The notes beneath the pieces are model-generated. The model made no database searches. It saw only the letters and a list, made by a program, of their open reading frames with translations, and was not told the DNA's origin. A stretch of 64,000 nucleotides of DNA from Salinimicrobium sediminilitoris (GTDB lineage: Bacteria; Bacteroidota; Bacteroidia; Flavobacteriales; Flavobacteriaceae), in the NCBI RefSeq assembly GCF_020866905.1, contig NZ_JAIVCC010000016.1, positions 124,001-188,000 on the forward strand. Reading direction: 5' to 3'. Shown piece by piece: positions 1 to 8,435 of the stretch. Each line of letters begins with the position of its first letter. Within the stretch, counting starts at the first letter, position 1. Position numbers and translations under genes: made by a program.

Positions 1-1024
1 CTTTCACTCCAAGTAACCCAATTAAACCTGCAACTGGCCTAATTATTAGCACAAAGAGAAAAGCGAATACTACTCCTTTCCAATCGGTCAAAGTGAGCAT
101 TCCGTTCATGATGGATCCACCGAATAACAAAATATAGATCACCATGAACAGGTGCTCCATTTCCTGGACGAAATCGTGAAGTTTTTTCTTGTATTTCTGA
201 TCGACTTTTTCATAATATCTAAGGCTGAAACCGGCAAAGAAAACCGCCAGAAAGCCATACCCATGCAGTAGTTCTGTAACACCGTAAGTCATAAAGGTAA
301 GCGAGAGGGCAAGGAAACCAACAAAAGTTTTTACCCCGGCATATTTATGGATCCTATCCATTAAGTGTCCTATTAACCACCCAAGGAATAATCCGCAAAT
401 TACTCCAATGACCACCTTGAGAAGTAATTTATCCCAAAGCCAGTCTGTAAAATTAAATGCGGCCCAGCTTCCCGCCTGTGCTACCAGGACTGCCAGGTAT
501 GAGAAGGGATATGCAATACCATCATTAAGACCTGCTTCGGCAGTGAGGGTGAATCTAATATCATTTGCGAGTTCTTCTTCCTCCATAGGGTCATCCAGTT
601 GCACCTCGGCTGCGAGAACAGGATCTGTAGGAGCCAGTACTGCGGCCAGTAAAAGGCTGGACGGTAAACTGAGTAACAGGAAGTATTGTCCCAATAAAAA
701 AGCCGAGATCATACAAATGGGCATGGTGACAAAAACCAAAAGGAGAGGCTTTCGCCAGGCACGGAGACTGTAATTTGCACCTATTTTAAGACCGGCGCCC
801 ATGAGGGAAATGATAACAAGGGCTTCGGAAAAGTACATAAGATGTTGGTCCTTCCATAGAGGATCTGGCCAGTTTAAAGGCAGTCCCACAGCAAAAAGCC
901 CAAAACCAATTAATAAAAGTACGATTGGAGAGCTTATTTTTAGCTTTTTGGAAAAAGCGGGCAGCCACGCCATTATTATGGTAGCAAATCCAAGGCCGGC
1001 AAGGATCAGGTAATGTTCTTCCAT
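1..1024 (-). CDS. Na+/H+ antiporter, NhaP/CPA1-like (C-terminus cut by window edge)
   Basis: The reading frame starts at the ATG complementary to 1022-1024 and stays open to the window edge, so about 341 residues are visible and the C-terminus is missing. The protein is almost wholly hydrophobic, with about ten membrane spans. It has the cation:proton antiporter signature region: APTDPVLAAE near residue 134, then an acidic stretch and LTAEAGLNDGIAYPF, which matches the NhaP/CPA1 exchange core. By family it exchanges monovalent cations for protons across the inner membrane. It is divergent from the S24 repressor gene across a 141-bp gap. The family is secure; the ion specificity is not. Confidence 0.9.
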   Translation of the reverse strand, partial: MEEHYLILAGLGFATIIMAWLPAFSKKLKISSPIVLLLIGFGLFAVGLPLNWPDPLWKDQHLMYFSEALVIISLMGAGLKIGANYSLRAWRKPLLLVFVTMPICMISAFLLGQYFLLLSLPSSLLLAAVLAPTDPVLAAEVQLDDPMEEEELANDIRFTLTAEAGLNDGIAYPFSYLAVLVAQAGSWAAFNFTDWLWDKLLLKVVIGVICGLFLGWLIGHLMDRIHKYAGVKTFVGFLALSLTFMTYGVTELLHGYGFLAVFFAGFSLRYYEKVDQKYKKKLHDFVQEMEHLFMVIYILLFGGSIMNGMLTLTDWKGVVFAFLFVLIIRPVAGLIGLLGVK

Positions 1025-1152
1025 TACGGGAAAATAGGATTTATTCTTTCTTTCCCTTCATAAAAGAATGTTACTTCTTTATAACCATACCAAAAAACGT
1101 AGTTTTTTAGGATTTTATCCAATGCACAAGTAGGATATTTTCCAAAAAGGAT

Positions 1153-1160
1153 TAAATTTG
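1153..1160 (+). promoter_or_regulatory. Putative -7 promoter element TAAATTTG
   Basis: TAAATTTG matches the Bacteroidota -7 consensus TAnnTTTG. It lies only 5 bases before the ATG of the S24 repressor gene, so the expected start of transcription falls at or within a base or two of the start codon, predicting a leaderless message. I see no convincing -33 TTTG. Confidence 0.45.
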
Positions 1161-1165
1161 TTAGT

Positions 1166-1933
1166 ATGGGAACAGATGTATCACAAGAAATCAAACGGTT
1201 CAAAGAGGTAAGGGATGAAAATAACTTTACCCAAACCGAATTTGCCCAGCTGCTGGGCATTAAGAATTCTACAGCCGATATTGAAAGAGGCCGCACAAAA
1301 CTTTCTGGTAAGGTAGTGGCCGAACTGCTTCGGCAATTCGCGATCAATCCTTTGTGGTTGTTTGGGGAAAGCAATCAAAAATACCTGCAGTTGACTAAGG
1401 GAGATATAAGTCCTAAAGTAGTAAGTCTTAATAGTGCAGAGGAAGAAAACATTGTACTGGTAAATGTAAAGGCAGCGGCGGGATATCCACAAAACGTGCA
1501 GGATGTGGAATGGTACCAGCAGCTTCCGGCTTTTGATATTCCTTTGCCCGAATATCGCAATGCGACCCACCGGGGCTTCCAGGTAGAAGGAGACAGTATG
1601 TTACCAAACTTCAGGCCGGGCGAATGGGTTCTGGGAAAAGCAGTTCCCACCATTGAGGAAGCCAGCAATAACAGGATTTACGTGGTAGTGTTATATGATT
1701 CAGTCCTTGTAAAAAAACTTCAGAAGTTACCCGATCCTTCCAAACTTCTTCTCATCTCTCTTAATGAAGAGTATTTACCTATTGAAGTGAGGGTAAACGA
1801 TATCCAGGAGTTATGGCAGGTGAATTCCAAGCTTACTTTTAATCTCGACGCACCTTCAGAAAGCGGTTTGCTAAAGCAACTCCAGCAGTCTATGGAGGAT
1901 CTAAAAAGTGAGTTTAAAACCCTTAAACATTAA
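1166..1933 (+). CDS. S24 (LexA/CI-like) self-cleaving transcriptional repressor
   Basis: 255 residues. Residues 8-66 form an XRE-type helix-turn-helix. A linker leads to a S24 peptidase domain (about 95-220) with the features needed for self-cleavage: a candidate scissile Ala105-Gly106 bond (AAAGYP), the nucleophile Ser144 in EGDSMLPN and the general base Lys183 in VLVKKL. By family it represses target promoters as a dimer and is inactivated by RecA-stimulated autocleavage after DNA damage. No phage genes lie nearby, so it is probably a chromosomal stress regulator and not a prophage CI. The C-terminal 30 residues look helical. The promoter element abuts the start codon and a strong terminator follows the stop. 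Confidence 0.85.
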   Translation: MGTDVSQEIKRFKEVRDENNFTQTEFAQLLGIKNSTADIERGRTKLSGKVVAELLRQFAINPLWLFGESNQKYLQLTKGDISPKVVSLNSAEEENIVLVNVKAAAGYPQNVQDVEWYQQLPAFDIPLPEYRNATHRGFQVEGDSMLPNFRPGEWVLGKAVPTIEEASNNRIYVVVLYDSVLVKKLQKLPDPSKLLLISLNEEYLPIEVRVNDIQELWQVNSKLTFNLDAPSESGLLKQLQQSMEDLKSEFKTLKH

Positions 1934-1935
1934 AA

Positions 1936-1960
1936 AACGGCCTGAGAACTTCAGGCCGTT
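1936..1960 (+). terminator. Rho-independent terminator of the S24 repressor gene
   Basis: Perfect 10-bp stem (1936-1945 with 1951-1960, arm AACGGCCTGA), 5-base loop, followed by T residues. It begins three bases after the stop codon. Confidence 0.9.
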
Positions 1961-2025
1961 TTCCAGGATCTAAAGATCCTGTGGTTGTTGGTTAGTTGTA
2001 TTAAATTATATTTCTTAATACAAGA

Positions 2026-2196
2026 TTAGACATCATCGTCCATCTCATCATATGCTTCCTCTACTTCATCACCTCTTTCTTCAAGTTCGTCAGTAGCTTC
2101 TTCGATTCTATCTCCTCTGTCCGGCTCATCACGACACGATATGAAAGATGAGCTTACCGTGAAGAGTAGGGAAAAGATTAAAATAAACTTTTTCAT
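2026..2196 (-). CDS. Small acidic lipoprotein (56 aa)
   Basis: A 56-residue frame starting MKKFILIFSLLF with a lipobox ending at Cys21 (SFISC). The mature part is short, highly acidic and helical (EELEERGDEVEEAYDEMDDD). The layout (signal peptide, lipobox, then CRDE and a Glu-rich tail) is the same as in the next gene on this strand and in the N-terminus of the EF-hand lipoprotein at 2744-3358, so the three look like related members of one cluster. No enzymatic domain is visible. It is a membrane-anchored periplasmic or surface lipoprotein of unknown role. Confidence 0.7.
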   Translation of the reverse strand: MKKFILIFSLLFTVSSSFISCRDEPDRGDRIEEATDELEERGDEVEEAYDEMDDDV

Positions 2197-2311
2197 GGTT
2201 GTGTTTTTAAGATTAGTTCTAACAAATTTATAGAAACCTGCTCATAATAAGCATTTTGCTTGCTAAACTTTTCTTAAAACAGCCTTAAAAGCCGTATTTT
2301 AGTGCATATTT

Positions 2312-2548
2312 CTAGTTATCATCTCCTATTTTGTCGATTTCCTCGTTAATCTCTTCATTAACTTCCTGGTCAACTTTTTTACCGGTTCTTTCAATGATTC
2401 CTTCATTGTCCTCTTCCACCTCGACTTCTTCTCTTTCTACTTCCACCTCTGTTTCACGAACAACTTCTCTTTCTGTAACAGTATCACGGCAGGAAGTGAA
2501 CAAAATAGTTCCCATAGCCATTATTGCGAAAAAACTTTTAATCTTCAT
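2312..2548 (-). CDS. Acidic lipoprotein (78 aa), unknown function
   Basis: Signal peptide with lipobox LFTSC (Cys20), then CRDTVTEREVV and a Glu/Val-rich segment of alternating charge, ending in a helix rich in Glu, Asn and Lys. The alternating EVEVE pattern could be an extended strand or coiled coil. It is preceded on the minus strand by the EF-hand lipoprotein gene and followed by the 56-residue lipoprotein. The three share the lipobox-CRD/CKD start and are probably related. I do not recognise a named family. Confidence 0.7.
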   Translation of the reverse strand: MKIKSFFAIMAMGTILFTSCRDTVTEREVVRETEVEVEREEVEVEEDNEGIIERTGKKVDQEVNEEINEEIDKIGDDN

Positions 2549-2642
2549 AATTCAATATTTAATGTTTGAAGGAGCCAATGTATAAAACCCGTTCACGTCA
2601 TTGTCACAATTTTTCAATAATTTAATATAATGTTTAAAAATA

Positions 2643-2680
2643 GTTCTAAAAATGATGCTGTAAAACATCATTTTTAGAAC
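2643..2680 (-). other. Perfect 15-bp inverted repeat between lipoprotein genes
   Basis: Arms 2643-2657 and 2666-2680 (GTTCTAAAAATGATG and its complement) around an 8-base loop. It lies between the EF-hand lipoprotein gene and the 78-residue lipoprotein gene, about 95 bases before the latter. It may be a second terminator (T-rich flank on the minus strand) or an operator. Confidence 0.5.
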
Positions 2681-2694
2681 TTATTTTAAATATC

Positions 2695-2719
2695 AAAGCC
2701 ATCCGAAAAGGATGGCTTT
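2695..2719 (-). terminator. Terminator of EF-hand lipoprotein gene
   Basis: 10-bp perfect stem AAAGCCATCC with a GAAAA loop, directly downstream (minus strand) of the gene ending at 2744. The A/T tails make it work in either direction. Confidence 0.8.
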
Positions 2720-2743
2720 AATTAATCTGACCGAACTCAGGGA

Positions 2744-3358
2744 TTACATTTCCCTGGTTGTACCGGTAAAGTTGTTATATTCATTTTCGTCAAGAAAACC
2801 ATCGTCATTGGCGTCCCAATCGTCAAACAACCCCGAATTCCATTCATTGTTATCTACAAAACGGTCATCATTCTCGTCAAAGTCATTAAACCAGTTGGAA
2901 TTCGCAAAGCCTTCATTCCATTCGTCACTACTTAAAAAACCGTCTTTATCTGTGTCAAACAGGTCCCAGTCTTCTTCACCGGCATAATCTGTATACCAGT
3001 TGTTTCTACCTTCATTCCATTCGTTCTCGTCAATCATGTCATCATCGTTGACATCTGCCACTCCAAATGTTGATTCGTAGAACTCTTCATCATCAAAAGT
3101 AGAACTGTCGTCTTCATCCCATTCAGAAAAAACGGTGTTGTTTGCCTCTCCAAATTCATTCTCATCAAGCATTGAATTATCATCGGCGTCATAAGCTCCA
3201 AAACCTTCGTCCATTACTTCATCCTCTTCGTAAACCTCAGTTTCAAGTTCTTCTTCTATCACCTCTATTTCATCTGCTTCCCTTTCGGCATCTTTACAAG
3301 CCATAAAGGAGGTGCTCACTGTAAATAAAAAAGTGAATACTAAAATTAATCGTTTCAT
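2744..3358 (-). CDS. EF-hand calcium-binding lipoprotein (204 aa)
   Basis: Signal peptide with lipobox FMAC (Cys21), an acidic linker to about residue 50, then six EF-hand-type loops at about residues 57-68, 81-92, 102-113, 135-146, 161-172 and 182-193 (for example DADDNSMLDENE, DTDKDGFLSSDE, DANDDGFLDENE). Each loop has Asp at positions 1, 3 and 5 and Glu at 12, and most are followed by an aromatic residue. By family these loops bind Ca2+. The protein should be a lipid-anchored periplasmic or outer-surface calcium binder. It sits in a cluster of three acidic lipoproteins and is the largest. What it does with calcium cannot be read from the sequence. Confidence 0.85.
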   Translation of the reverse strand: MKRLILVFTFLFTVSTSFMACKDAEREADEIEVIEEELETEVYEEDEVMDEGFGAYDADDNSMLDENEFGEANNTVFSEWDEDDSSTFDDEEFYESTFGVADVNDDDMIDENEWNEGRNNWYTDYAGEEDWDLFDTDKDGFLSSDEWNEGFANSNWFNDFDENDDRFVDNNEWNSGLFDDWDANDDGFLDENEYNNFTGTTREM

Positions 3359-3429
3359 AATATCAAATTTTAATTCGATTTGTTTAAAAGCTGCGGAAGG
3401 ATTTTCCTTATGCAGGTATCTTTAAGCTA

Positions 3430-5121
3430 CTATAGAATTCCTTCAAGTGCAAGCATACCACCAACTGCCGATGCAACGGCGGAAACTATTCCGGTAGCAA
3501 CCAGCCACCATGCAGCGGTTGCGGCTGCTTTTCTGGATTCTTCGGCTGCAATAAGAGCCTTCTCCCTGGCTTCGGCTATTTTCTCATTCACCTTGATCTG
3601 TACTTCATAAGCCTTTTCCAGAACGGAATCTCTTGCGCTTACAATTTTATCAGCGATAGGTTCTGCTTCGCTTCGGCTAAGGGAGGTTCGGTCGGTGATC
3701 ATTATGATCATTTCTTCCTTGTTATAATGTTCAAGTTTATATTTAAGATCGGGACCGGCTCCTGAATCCTGAAAAATAGCAGTGAAATCTGAATAAATCC
3801 TGTTAAGGTCATTTGTCCCGCCGGAGAACATGGCTTTTACTTTTGCCTGCAGGTCACCTTTTTTCTGTTGTAATTCACCTTTTTTCGCCTGTGCATTATC
3901 CTGTCCGTCACTAAAGTAAGCCTGCACCTTATTCAGGACCTTTTCTGCCTGGGAGATCCTTTTATCTGCTTCTCTTTCATCCATGTCCTGAGACGCAAGA
4001 AGTTTTACAAGGGTCTCTCTGTCTATTGCACTTGCTTTTGCTTTAGCAATATTGGTCGCTTGTTTTGGTTCATTGAGAATCTTCTTAAGGTCTTGCTCCA
4101 GTTGGTCTGGTTGTAATTCTTTCTTGTTGGTGTTTTGAAGAGCACCTTTAATTTGATCCTGATATTTATTGATCTGCTCTCTGTCGGCAGGAGTTAGATC
4201 TTCAATTCCGGCCTTAGCTTTATCCTCGGGAGAGGCATCGCTTTGAGCAATATTTTTAATGCTGTTCACATGGTTTTTAACAGCCTCTTTATCTTCTTTG
4301 GAAAGAGTGCTTTTGTCGGCTTCTTCCAGAATCAATTTTTTTACTGAATTTGGATAATCAAAATCGGCTTTTTCTGTTACCTGTAAGTCGGTGATAAGAT
4401 CCTTGATCTGTTTTTTCAGGTTTTGAATATCTACGCGCTGTGGCTTAAGCTGTTTAACGTAGTCATCTACTTTCTTATCTACATCGTGTGTAGAGAAAAG
4501 TTTTTCAAACTGCTTACGCATATCTTTTGCTTCAAATTTCGCCTTTGTTTTTGCGACATCTTTGGCCACGCCTGCATCTGATTTCTGAAAGACAGAACCT
4601 GCAGATGAAAGACTATTTTTAACTGTAGATGCCAGTCCACCTACGAGTGAGGTTACCATATTGATCTCAAGGTATGTAACCACCATAAAAAAAGCTGCCC
4701 AAATTACCAGTCCAAGAGTGGCTCCGATAAAGTTTGCACCTATAAATCCTAATTTTACGGCCAGAAGACTTGCAAAGAACAGGGCGATGGAAGTGGTGAT
4801 CATTGTCCATGCACCAAGACCTGTAGAAACTTTTTGACCCACATTCATACCATCGTCATCGTCATCATGGTCTTCATTTGCTTTTTGCCTGTCTTTGGTG
4901 GAATCACTGTGGCCTTTCTTTCGAATGTTACCTACTGCAGTAATTCCTCCGGCAACAGAAATTGACGTTAATAATAGCTGAAATCCCAAAGCGAGTAGTA
5001 CCCCTGCAACTACTGCAATGAAGAAATTTGTCTCCTCAAGCAGAACGGCTGCTCCCATTCCTTCCTGAGCAAATAAATTCAAAGGGAATAATGCACATAA
5101 TAATAAAGTATACCTCTTCAT
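3430..5121 (-). CDS. Membrane protein with long coiled-coil region (563 aa), unknown
   Basis: Starts with a signal-like segment ending LFAQ (about residue 19), then a hydrophobic helix at about 32-58, a short acidic loop (DHDDDDDG, about 83-91) and two more helices at about 105-155. Residues about 170-530 are Lys/Glu/Gln-rich, heptad-like and almost free of Trp or Cys, consistent with a long coiled coil. The last 30 residues form another hydrophobic, Ala/Gly-rich helix. The result is a coiled-coil domain held at both ends by membrane helices. I do not recognise the family. It is co-directional with the lipoproteins downstream; gaps of 71 bp and more leave co-transcription open. Confidence 0.75.
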   Translation of the reverse strand: MKRYTLLLCALFPLNLFAQEGMGAAVLLEETNFFIAVVAGVLLALGFQLLLTSISVAGGITAVGNIRKKGHSDSTKDRQKANEDHDDDDDGMNVGQKVSTGLGAWTMITTSIALFFASLLAVKLGFIGANFIGATLGLVIWAAFFMVVTYLEINMVTSLVGGLASTVKNSLSSAGSVFQKSDAGVAKDVAKTKAKFEAKDMRKQFEKLFSTHDVDKKVDDYVKQLKPQRVDIQNLKKQIKDLITDLQVTEKADFDYPNSVKKLILEEADKSTLSKEDKEAVKNHVNSIKNIAQSDASPEDKAKAGIEDLTPADREQINKYQDQIKGALQNTNKKELQPDQLEQDLKKILNEPKQATNIAKAKASAIDRETLVKLLASQDMDEREADKRISQAEKVLNKVQAYFSDGQDNAQAKKGELQQKKGDLQAKVKAMFSGGTNDLNRIYSDFTAIFQDSGAGPDLKYKLEHYNKEEMIIMITDRTSLSRSEAEPIADKIVSARDSVLEKAYEVQIKVNEKIAEAREKALIAAEESRKAAATAAWWLVATGIVSAVASAVGGMLALEGIL

Positions 5122-5255
5122 AGTTGATTTTTAATTGGTTATACACCTAAATTAAAGTTTTAAGAAGGGTATTTTTTTAAATTAATCTTAAATCCGGGTT
5201 CTTTTAAGGAGAACTTAGTGTTTAGAACGGGAACCGTATGGAAATGATAAAATAA

Positions 5256-5651
5256 TTAAGAATTCAGCAAAGGAAGAAGTTTAATATAGATATCCTCACA
5301 GTCCTGTTTTGAAAGGGGTTTCTCACGAAAACCAATAACCTGGGGAAATCCTGCAGCTCTTTTTCGGTCACTTTCATTAATTGAGGAGGTGACCATTACT
5401 ACATAAATTTTATCTGCTTTTGGTAAACGCGCCACTTGCTCAAGGAATTCCCAGCCGGTGCATTGTGGCATATTAATATCCAGCAATATTAATAGTGGCT
5501 TGGTAGGGGGATGATTGCTTAAAAATTCCAGTGCTTCCCGGGCATGGAGAAAATCCAAAACATTGGATGGTAACTTACTTTTTTTGATAAGCACCTTGTG
5601 CAGGAATAGGACGACTGCATCGTCATCAATAACAACAAGGTCTAAGTTCAT
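5256..5651 (-). CDS. Stand-alone response regulator receiver protein
   Basis: 131 residues with only a CheY-like receiver domain. The acidic pocket is Asp9-Asp10-Asp11, the phosphoacceptor is Asp58 (LLDINMP), the switch residue is Thr88 (MVTSS) and the conserved Lys is Lys111 (REKPLS). All catalytic positions are present. There is no output domain, so it probably passes phosphate or acts by protein contact, as single-domain regulators do in Bacteroidota. No histidine kinase is encoded nearby, so its partner is unknown. Confidence 0.92.
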   Translation of the reverse strand: MNLDLVVIDDDAVVLFLHKVLIKKSKLPSNVLDFLHAREALEFLSNHPPTKPLLILLDINMPQCTGWEFLEQVARLPKADKIYVVMVTSSINESDRKRAAGFPQVIGFREKPLSKQDCEDIYIKLLPLLNS

Positions 5652-5756
5652 ATAATAAGTAAATCAAAGTAGCGGAGCAACCGGGAATTTTAATAGGAAA
5701 TGAATTCTTTAAACAGGGGCAAAGATATGAAAATAAGTTATCCCTTGATTCACAAT

Positions 5757-6254
5757 TTAAAGGAGCACTGTCCTGAACTCCCATACTTTATAAATATAAA
5801 GCAGAAGAAAAATTGCAGTTACCACAAACTCCATAAATGTAGATGCCAGTAACCCTATAAATGAACCCGATGCTGCCTTGAGGGCGGTTTTTGAATCGGC
5901 CTTGTTCAGGATCTCTCCAATATAGGCGCCAGCGAATGGAGCAATAAGAATAGCAAAGGGGATGGGGATAAAAATTCCCGCAAATAGACCTATTGTCGCT
6001 CCCATCATTCCCTGTTTACTGCCTCCAAGGTATTTTGTGCCCAAAGCCGGTATGGCATATTGAAGTGCAAAAATAATGATGGTTATGATTAAAGTAATCC
6101 CCAGGTAAGCGTAATCCATGGGTATGGCAGATGTTAGATGCAATAATAGTAAACCCGCCCAGCTAACCGGGATACCGGGTAACATCGGGAGAAAACTTCC
6201 AAGAATTCCTACCAACATAAGAATGCCTGCAAGTACTATAAAAATAAGATCCAT
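5757..6254 (-). CDS. DUF456 family membrane protein
   Basis: 165 residues with about four to five membrane helices. The N-terminal FLPMLPGIPVSWAGLLLLHL carries the LPGxP motif of DUF456, and a Gly-rich helical hairpin in the middle (AGIFIPIPFAILIAPFAGAYIGE) is also typical. The family function is unknown. It is divergent from the BlaI gene at 6363, and the 108-bp gap holds palindromic operator-like sites, so the repressor might also affect this gene. Confidence 0.85.
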   Translation of the reverse strand: MDLIFIVLAGILMLVGILGSFLPMLPGIPVSWAGLLLLHLTSAIPMDYAYLGITLIITIIIFALQYAIPALGTKYLGGSKQGMMGATIGLFAGIFIPIPFAILIAPFAGAYIGEILNKADSKTALKAASGSFIGLLASTFMEFVVTAIFLLLYIYKVWEFRTVLL

Positions 6255-6310
6255 AAAACTAATTTTTGGCTAAGATAGAGAAAGAGCAGACATAAAAAAC
6301 AACTAAAAGA

Positions 6311-6334
6311 TTAGTTTAAACTAAATAATTAGTT
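6311..6334. promoter_or_regulatory. Palindromic operator-like sites upstream of the first BlaI gene
   Basis: Two overlapping palindromes: TTAGTTTAAACTAA (6311-6324, perfect) and AACTAAATAATTAGTT (6319-6334, two outer arms perfect). They lie 29-52 bases before the repressor start codon, where BlaI-type repressors bind their own promoter. Assignment to this repressor is inference. Confidence 0.6.
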
Positions 6335-6362
6335 ATATATTAGCGATAACAAAGAAAGAATT

Positions 6363-6722
6363 ATGAAGCAATTGACCAAAGCCGAAGAAGAGATCATGCA
6401 GATCCTTTGGAATTTAAAGGAAGCCAACGTCGCCCTAATAATAGAGGAGATGAAGGAGCCGAAACCGGCTTATAATACAGTTTCCACTATTGTTCGCATC
6501 CTGGAAAGCAAAAAGTTCGTAGACCATCGAAAAAAGGGAAAAGGATATATCTATTTTCCGCTGGTAGATAAGGAGACCTATACTAATCAAAGTATGAATA
6601 AACTCATTGATGGATACTTTAACGGCTCCTTTAAAAGTATGGTTTCCTTCTTTATGAAAGAGAATAAAATGGACACCAAAGAATTGGAATCGATCCTTAA
6701 AGAGATCAACAAAAAGCAATAG
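6363..6722 (+). CDS. BlaI/MecI/CopY family transcriptional repressor
   Basis: 119 residues, full length for the family. The winged helix starts at MKQLTKAEEEIMQILWNL and continues through NTVSTIVRILESKKFVDH (recognition helix, about residues 39-57); a C-terminal helical dimerisation region follows. By family it represses its own operon and is released when the partner M56 protease senses a signal. The stop codon is 2 bases before the start of the M56 gene, so the two are one operon. Palindromes in the upstream gap are its likely operators. Confidence 0.93.
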   Translation: MKQLTKAEEEIMQILWNLKEANVALIIEEMKEPKPAYNTVSTIVRILESKKFVDHRKKGKGYIYFPLVDKETYTNQSMNKLIDGYFNGSFKSMVSFFMKENKMDTKELESILKEINKKQ

Positions 6723-6724
6723 TT

Positions 6725-8095
6725 ATGTTCCACTACATTATACAGGTTGTCGCTTTTCAGCTCTTATTTTTAATAGGTTTCGAGCTGTTTTTAAAGAAAG
6801 AGACCTTTTTCAATTATAATCGTGCTTATCTTTTGATAACTCCGGTACTGGCAATGCTTTTACCATTGCTAAAGATACCCTTCCTTCAGGCTGCAATTCC
6901 TACGGAAGACTTTGTGATGCTGCCGGAAGTATTAATAGGTGCAAGCAGTGAATCACCTGTAACTTTAAATTCTGAAACTCCTGAAGCTGTTCAAACCATC
7001 AATTGGTGGCTTCTGGCTTACAGCGGCGGATTTATTTTTAGCCTCGGGATTTTCTTCAATAAGTTCAGAGTTTTAAAACAGCTTTTTACTCATAAACCAG
7101 TTCGCCAAAACCACGGGATGAAGATCGTGGAGGTGCCCCAATCAAAAATTGCCTGTACTTTTTATAAAACTATATTTCTGGGAGCCGAACTTTCAGAAAA
7201 AGAGCGGGAACAGATCCTTTCTCACGAACTGGTTCATGTGAAACAAAAACATACGCTGGATCTTTTACTGTTTGAATTTTTGAAGATCATTTTCTGGTTC
7301 AATCCGCTTATCTACATCTATCAATCAAAAATTTCAGCCATACATGAATATATCGCTGATGCCGGGGTAGTAAAAAATGTCAAAAAACAGGATTATTTCC
7401 AGCAGCTCCTCAATTCAGCTTTTAATACCGAGGATATTTCATTTGTCAATCAATTTTTTAATCATTCAATCATCAAAAAACGAATAGTTATGTTACAAAA
7501 AAACAGATCAAGATCAATTTCAAAGTTTAAATTTTTAATCATTCTGCCGCTTATGGCAGTAATGCTGACTTATGTTTCCTGTAGTTCGACACAATCTCCG
7601 AATAGAGAAGTTGCAGCCCCGGAAACTCCGCAACCGCCATCAACTCCTCCTTCAGCAGTGGTTACAGAAAAACAAAAGGACAATGATCCAGGCCTGGCCA
7701 TTCCATTTGCGGTGGTTGAACAGGTTCCCGTTTTTCCGGGGTGCGAAGGATTGGAAACAATGGAGGAACAAAAAGAATGTATGGCCAGGAATATAAACAT
7801 GCATGTCAATAGAAATTTCAATGTAGGTTTAGGGAAAGAATTAGGATTAACAGGTATCAACAGGGTTTACGTTCAATTTAAGGTTTCGAAAAAAGGAGAA
7901 GTTACCGAGGTAAGATCGAGAGCACCACATCCCGAGCTGGGTGCAGAGGCCGAAAGAGTAGTAAACGATTTACCAGATATGGAACCGGCCATTCATGGTG
8001 GAAAAGAGGTAGCAGTACTTTATTCTCTTCCTATAACATTTCAGGTTGCCGAGCCTGAACCTACAGAAGAAGGGAAGGAAGAAGATCAGAATTAA
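6725..8095 (+). CDS. M56 (BlaR1-like) membrane metallopeptidase with TonB-C-like C-terminal domain
   Basis: 456 residues. The N-terminal half has four membrane helices and the zinc protease motif HELVH (His167, Glu168, His171) typical of BlaR1/MecR1. A further helix near residue 270 ends in a Cys-Ser-Ser run. After a Pro-rich linker (about 290-315), residues about 330-445 resemble the TonB C-terminal fold (FPGCEG, then VQFKVSKKGEVTEV and a final LPITFQV strand) and no penicillin-binding sensor is present. By family the protease relays an envelope signal to the co-transcribed BlaI repressor. The TonB-like domain presumably acts in the periplasm as the sensing or contact part. A lipoprotein with a similar domain is encoded at 8436. 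Confidence 0.9.
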   Translation: MFHYIIQVVAFQLLFLIGFELFLKKETFFNYNRAYLLITPVLAMLLPLLKIPFLQAAIPTEDFVMLPEVLIGASSESPVTLNSETPEAVQTINWWLLAYSGGFIFSLGIFFNKFRVLKQLFTHKPVRQNHGMKIVEVPQSKIACTFYKTIFLGAELSEKEREQILSHELVHVKQKHTLDLLLFEFLKIIFWFNPLIYIYQSKISAIHEYIADAGVVKNVKKQDYFQQLLNSAFNTEDISFVNQFFNHSIIKKRIVMLQKNRSRSISKFKFLIILPLMAVMLTYVSCSSTQSPNREVAAPETPQPPSTPPSAVVTEKQKDNDPGLAIPFAVVEQVPVFPGCEGLETMEEQKECMARNINMHVNRNFNVGLGKELGLTGINRVYVQFKVSKKGEVTEVRSRAPHPELGAEAERVVNDLPDMEPAIHGGKEVAVLYSLPITFQVAEPEPTEEGKEEDQN

Positions 8096-8141
8096 AATTT
8101 AAACAAAAAATTCATTTTATTTAATATTATTTTCAGCCACT

Positions 8142-8167
8142 AAAGCCGAAGCTCAGCCTTCGGCTTT
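8142..8167 (+). terminator. Terminator of the BlaI-M56 operon
   Basis: 10-bp stem (AAAGCCGAAG, 8142-8151, with 8158-8167), 6-base loop. It is 46 bases after the stop. The rest of the 340-bp gap up to 8436 holds no gene that I can see, only the promoter element listed next. Confidence 0.8.
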
Positions 8168-8410
8168 ATCTATTCTGGAGTAAATTTTTCCGAAGCCATT
8201 GATAGTATTTCAACAGTCCGAAACATCAAAATTTATGCTTTGAGTGAAAGAGAAATAAAACGAGAGGGAGAAAATGAATTTTTTGAAAGCCCATGACAGA
8301 TCTTTCCTTTTTAATTTGATTAGGGCTGTCCTAAATTAGGTTAAGATCGTAATGACTTAATTATGTCATATCCACGGGAGAAAACTTTTCCTCAAACTCC
8401 TTAAATTCAC

Positions 8411-8418
8411 TATTTTTG
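8411..8418 (+). promoter_or_regulatory. Putative -7 promoter element TATTTTTG
   Basis: Matches TAnnTTTG, 17 bases before the ATG of the lipoprotein gene at 8436, with a T-rich stretch about 21 bases upstream in place of a -33 TTTG. Confidence 0.45.
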
Positions 8419-8435
8419 AAAAGTTTCTGTCCCGA

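Noticed and set aside
1166-1933. Prophage CI repressor marking a phage
   Set aside because: No integrase, structural or lysis genes nearby; the S24 protein appears to be a chromosomal regulator.
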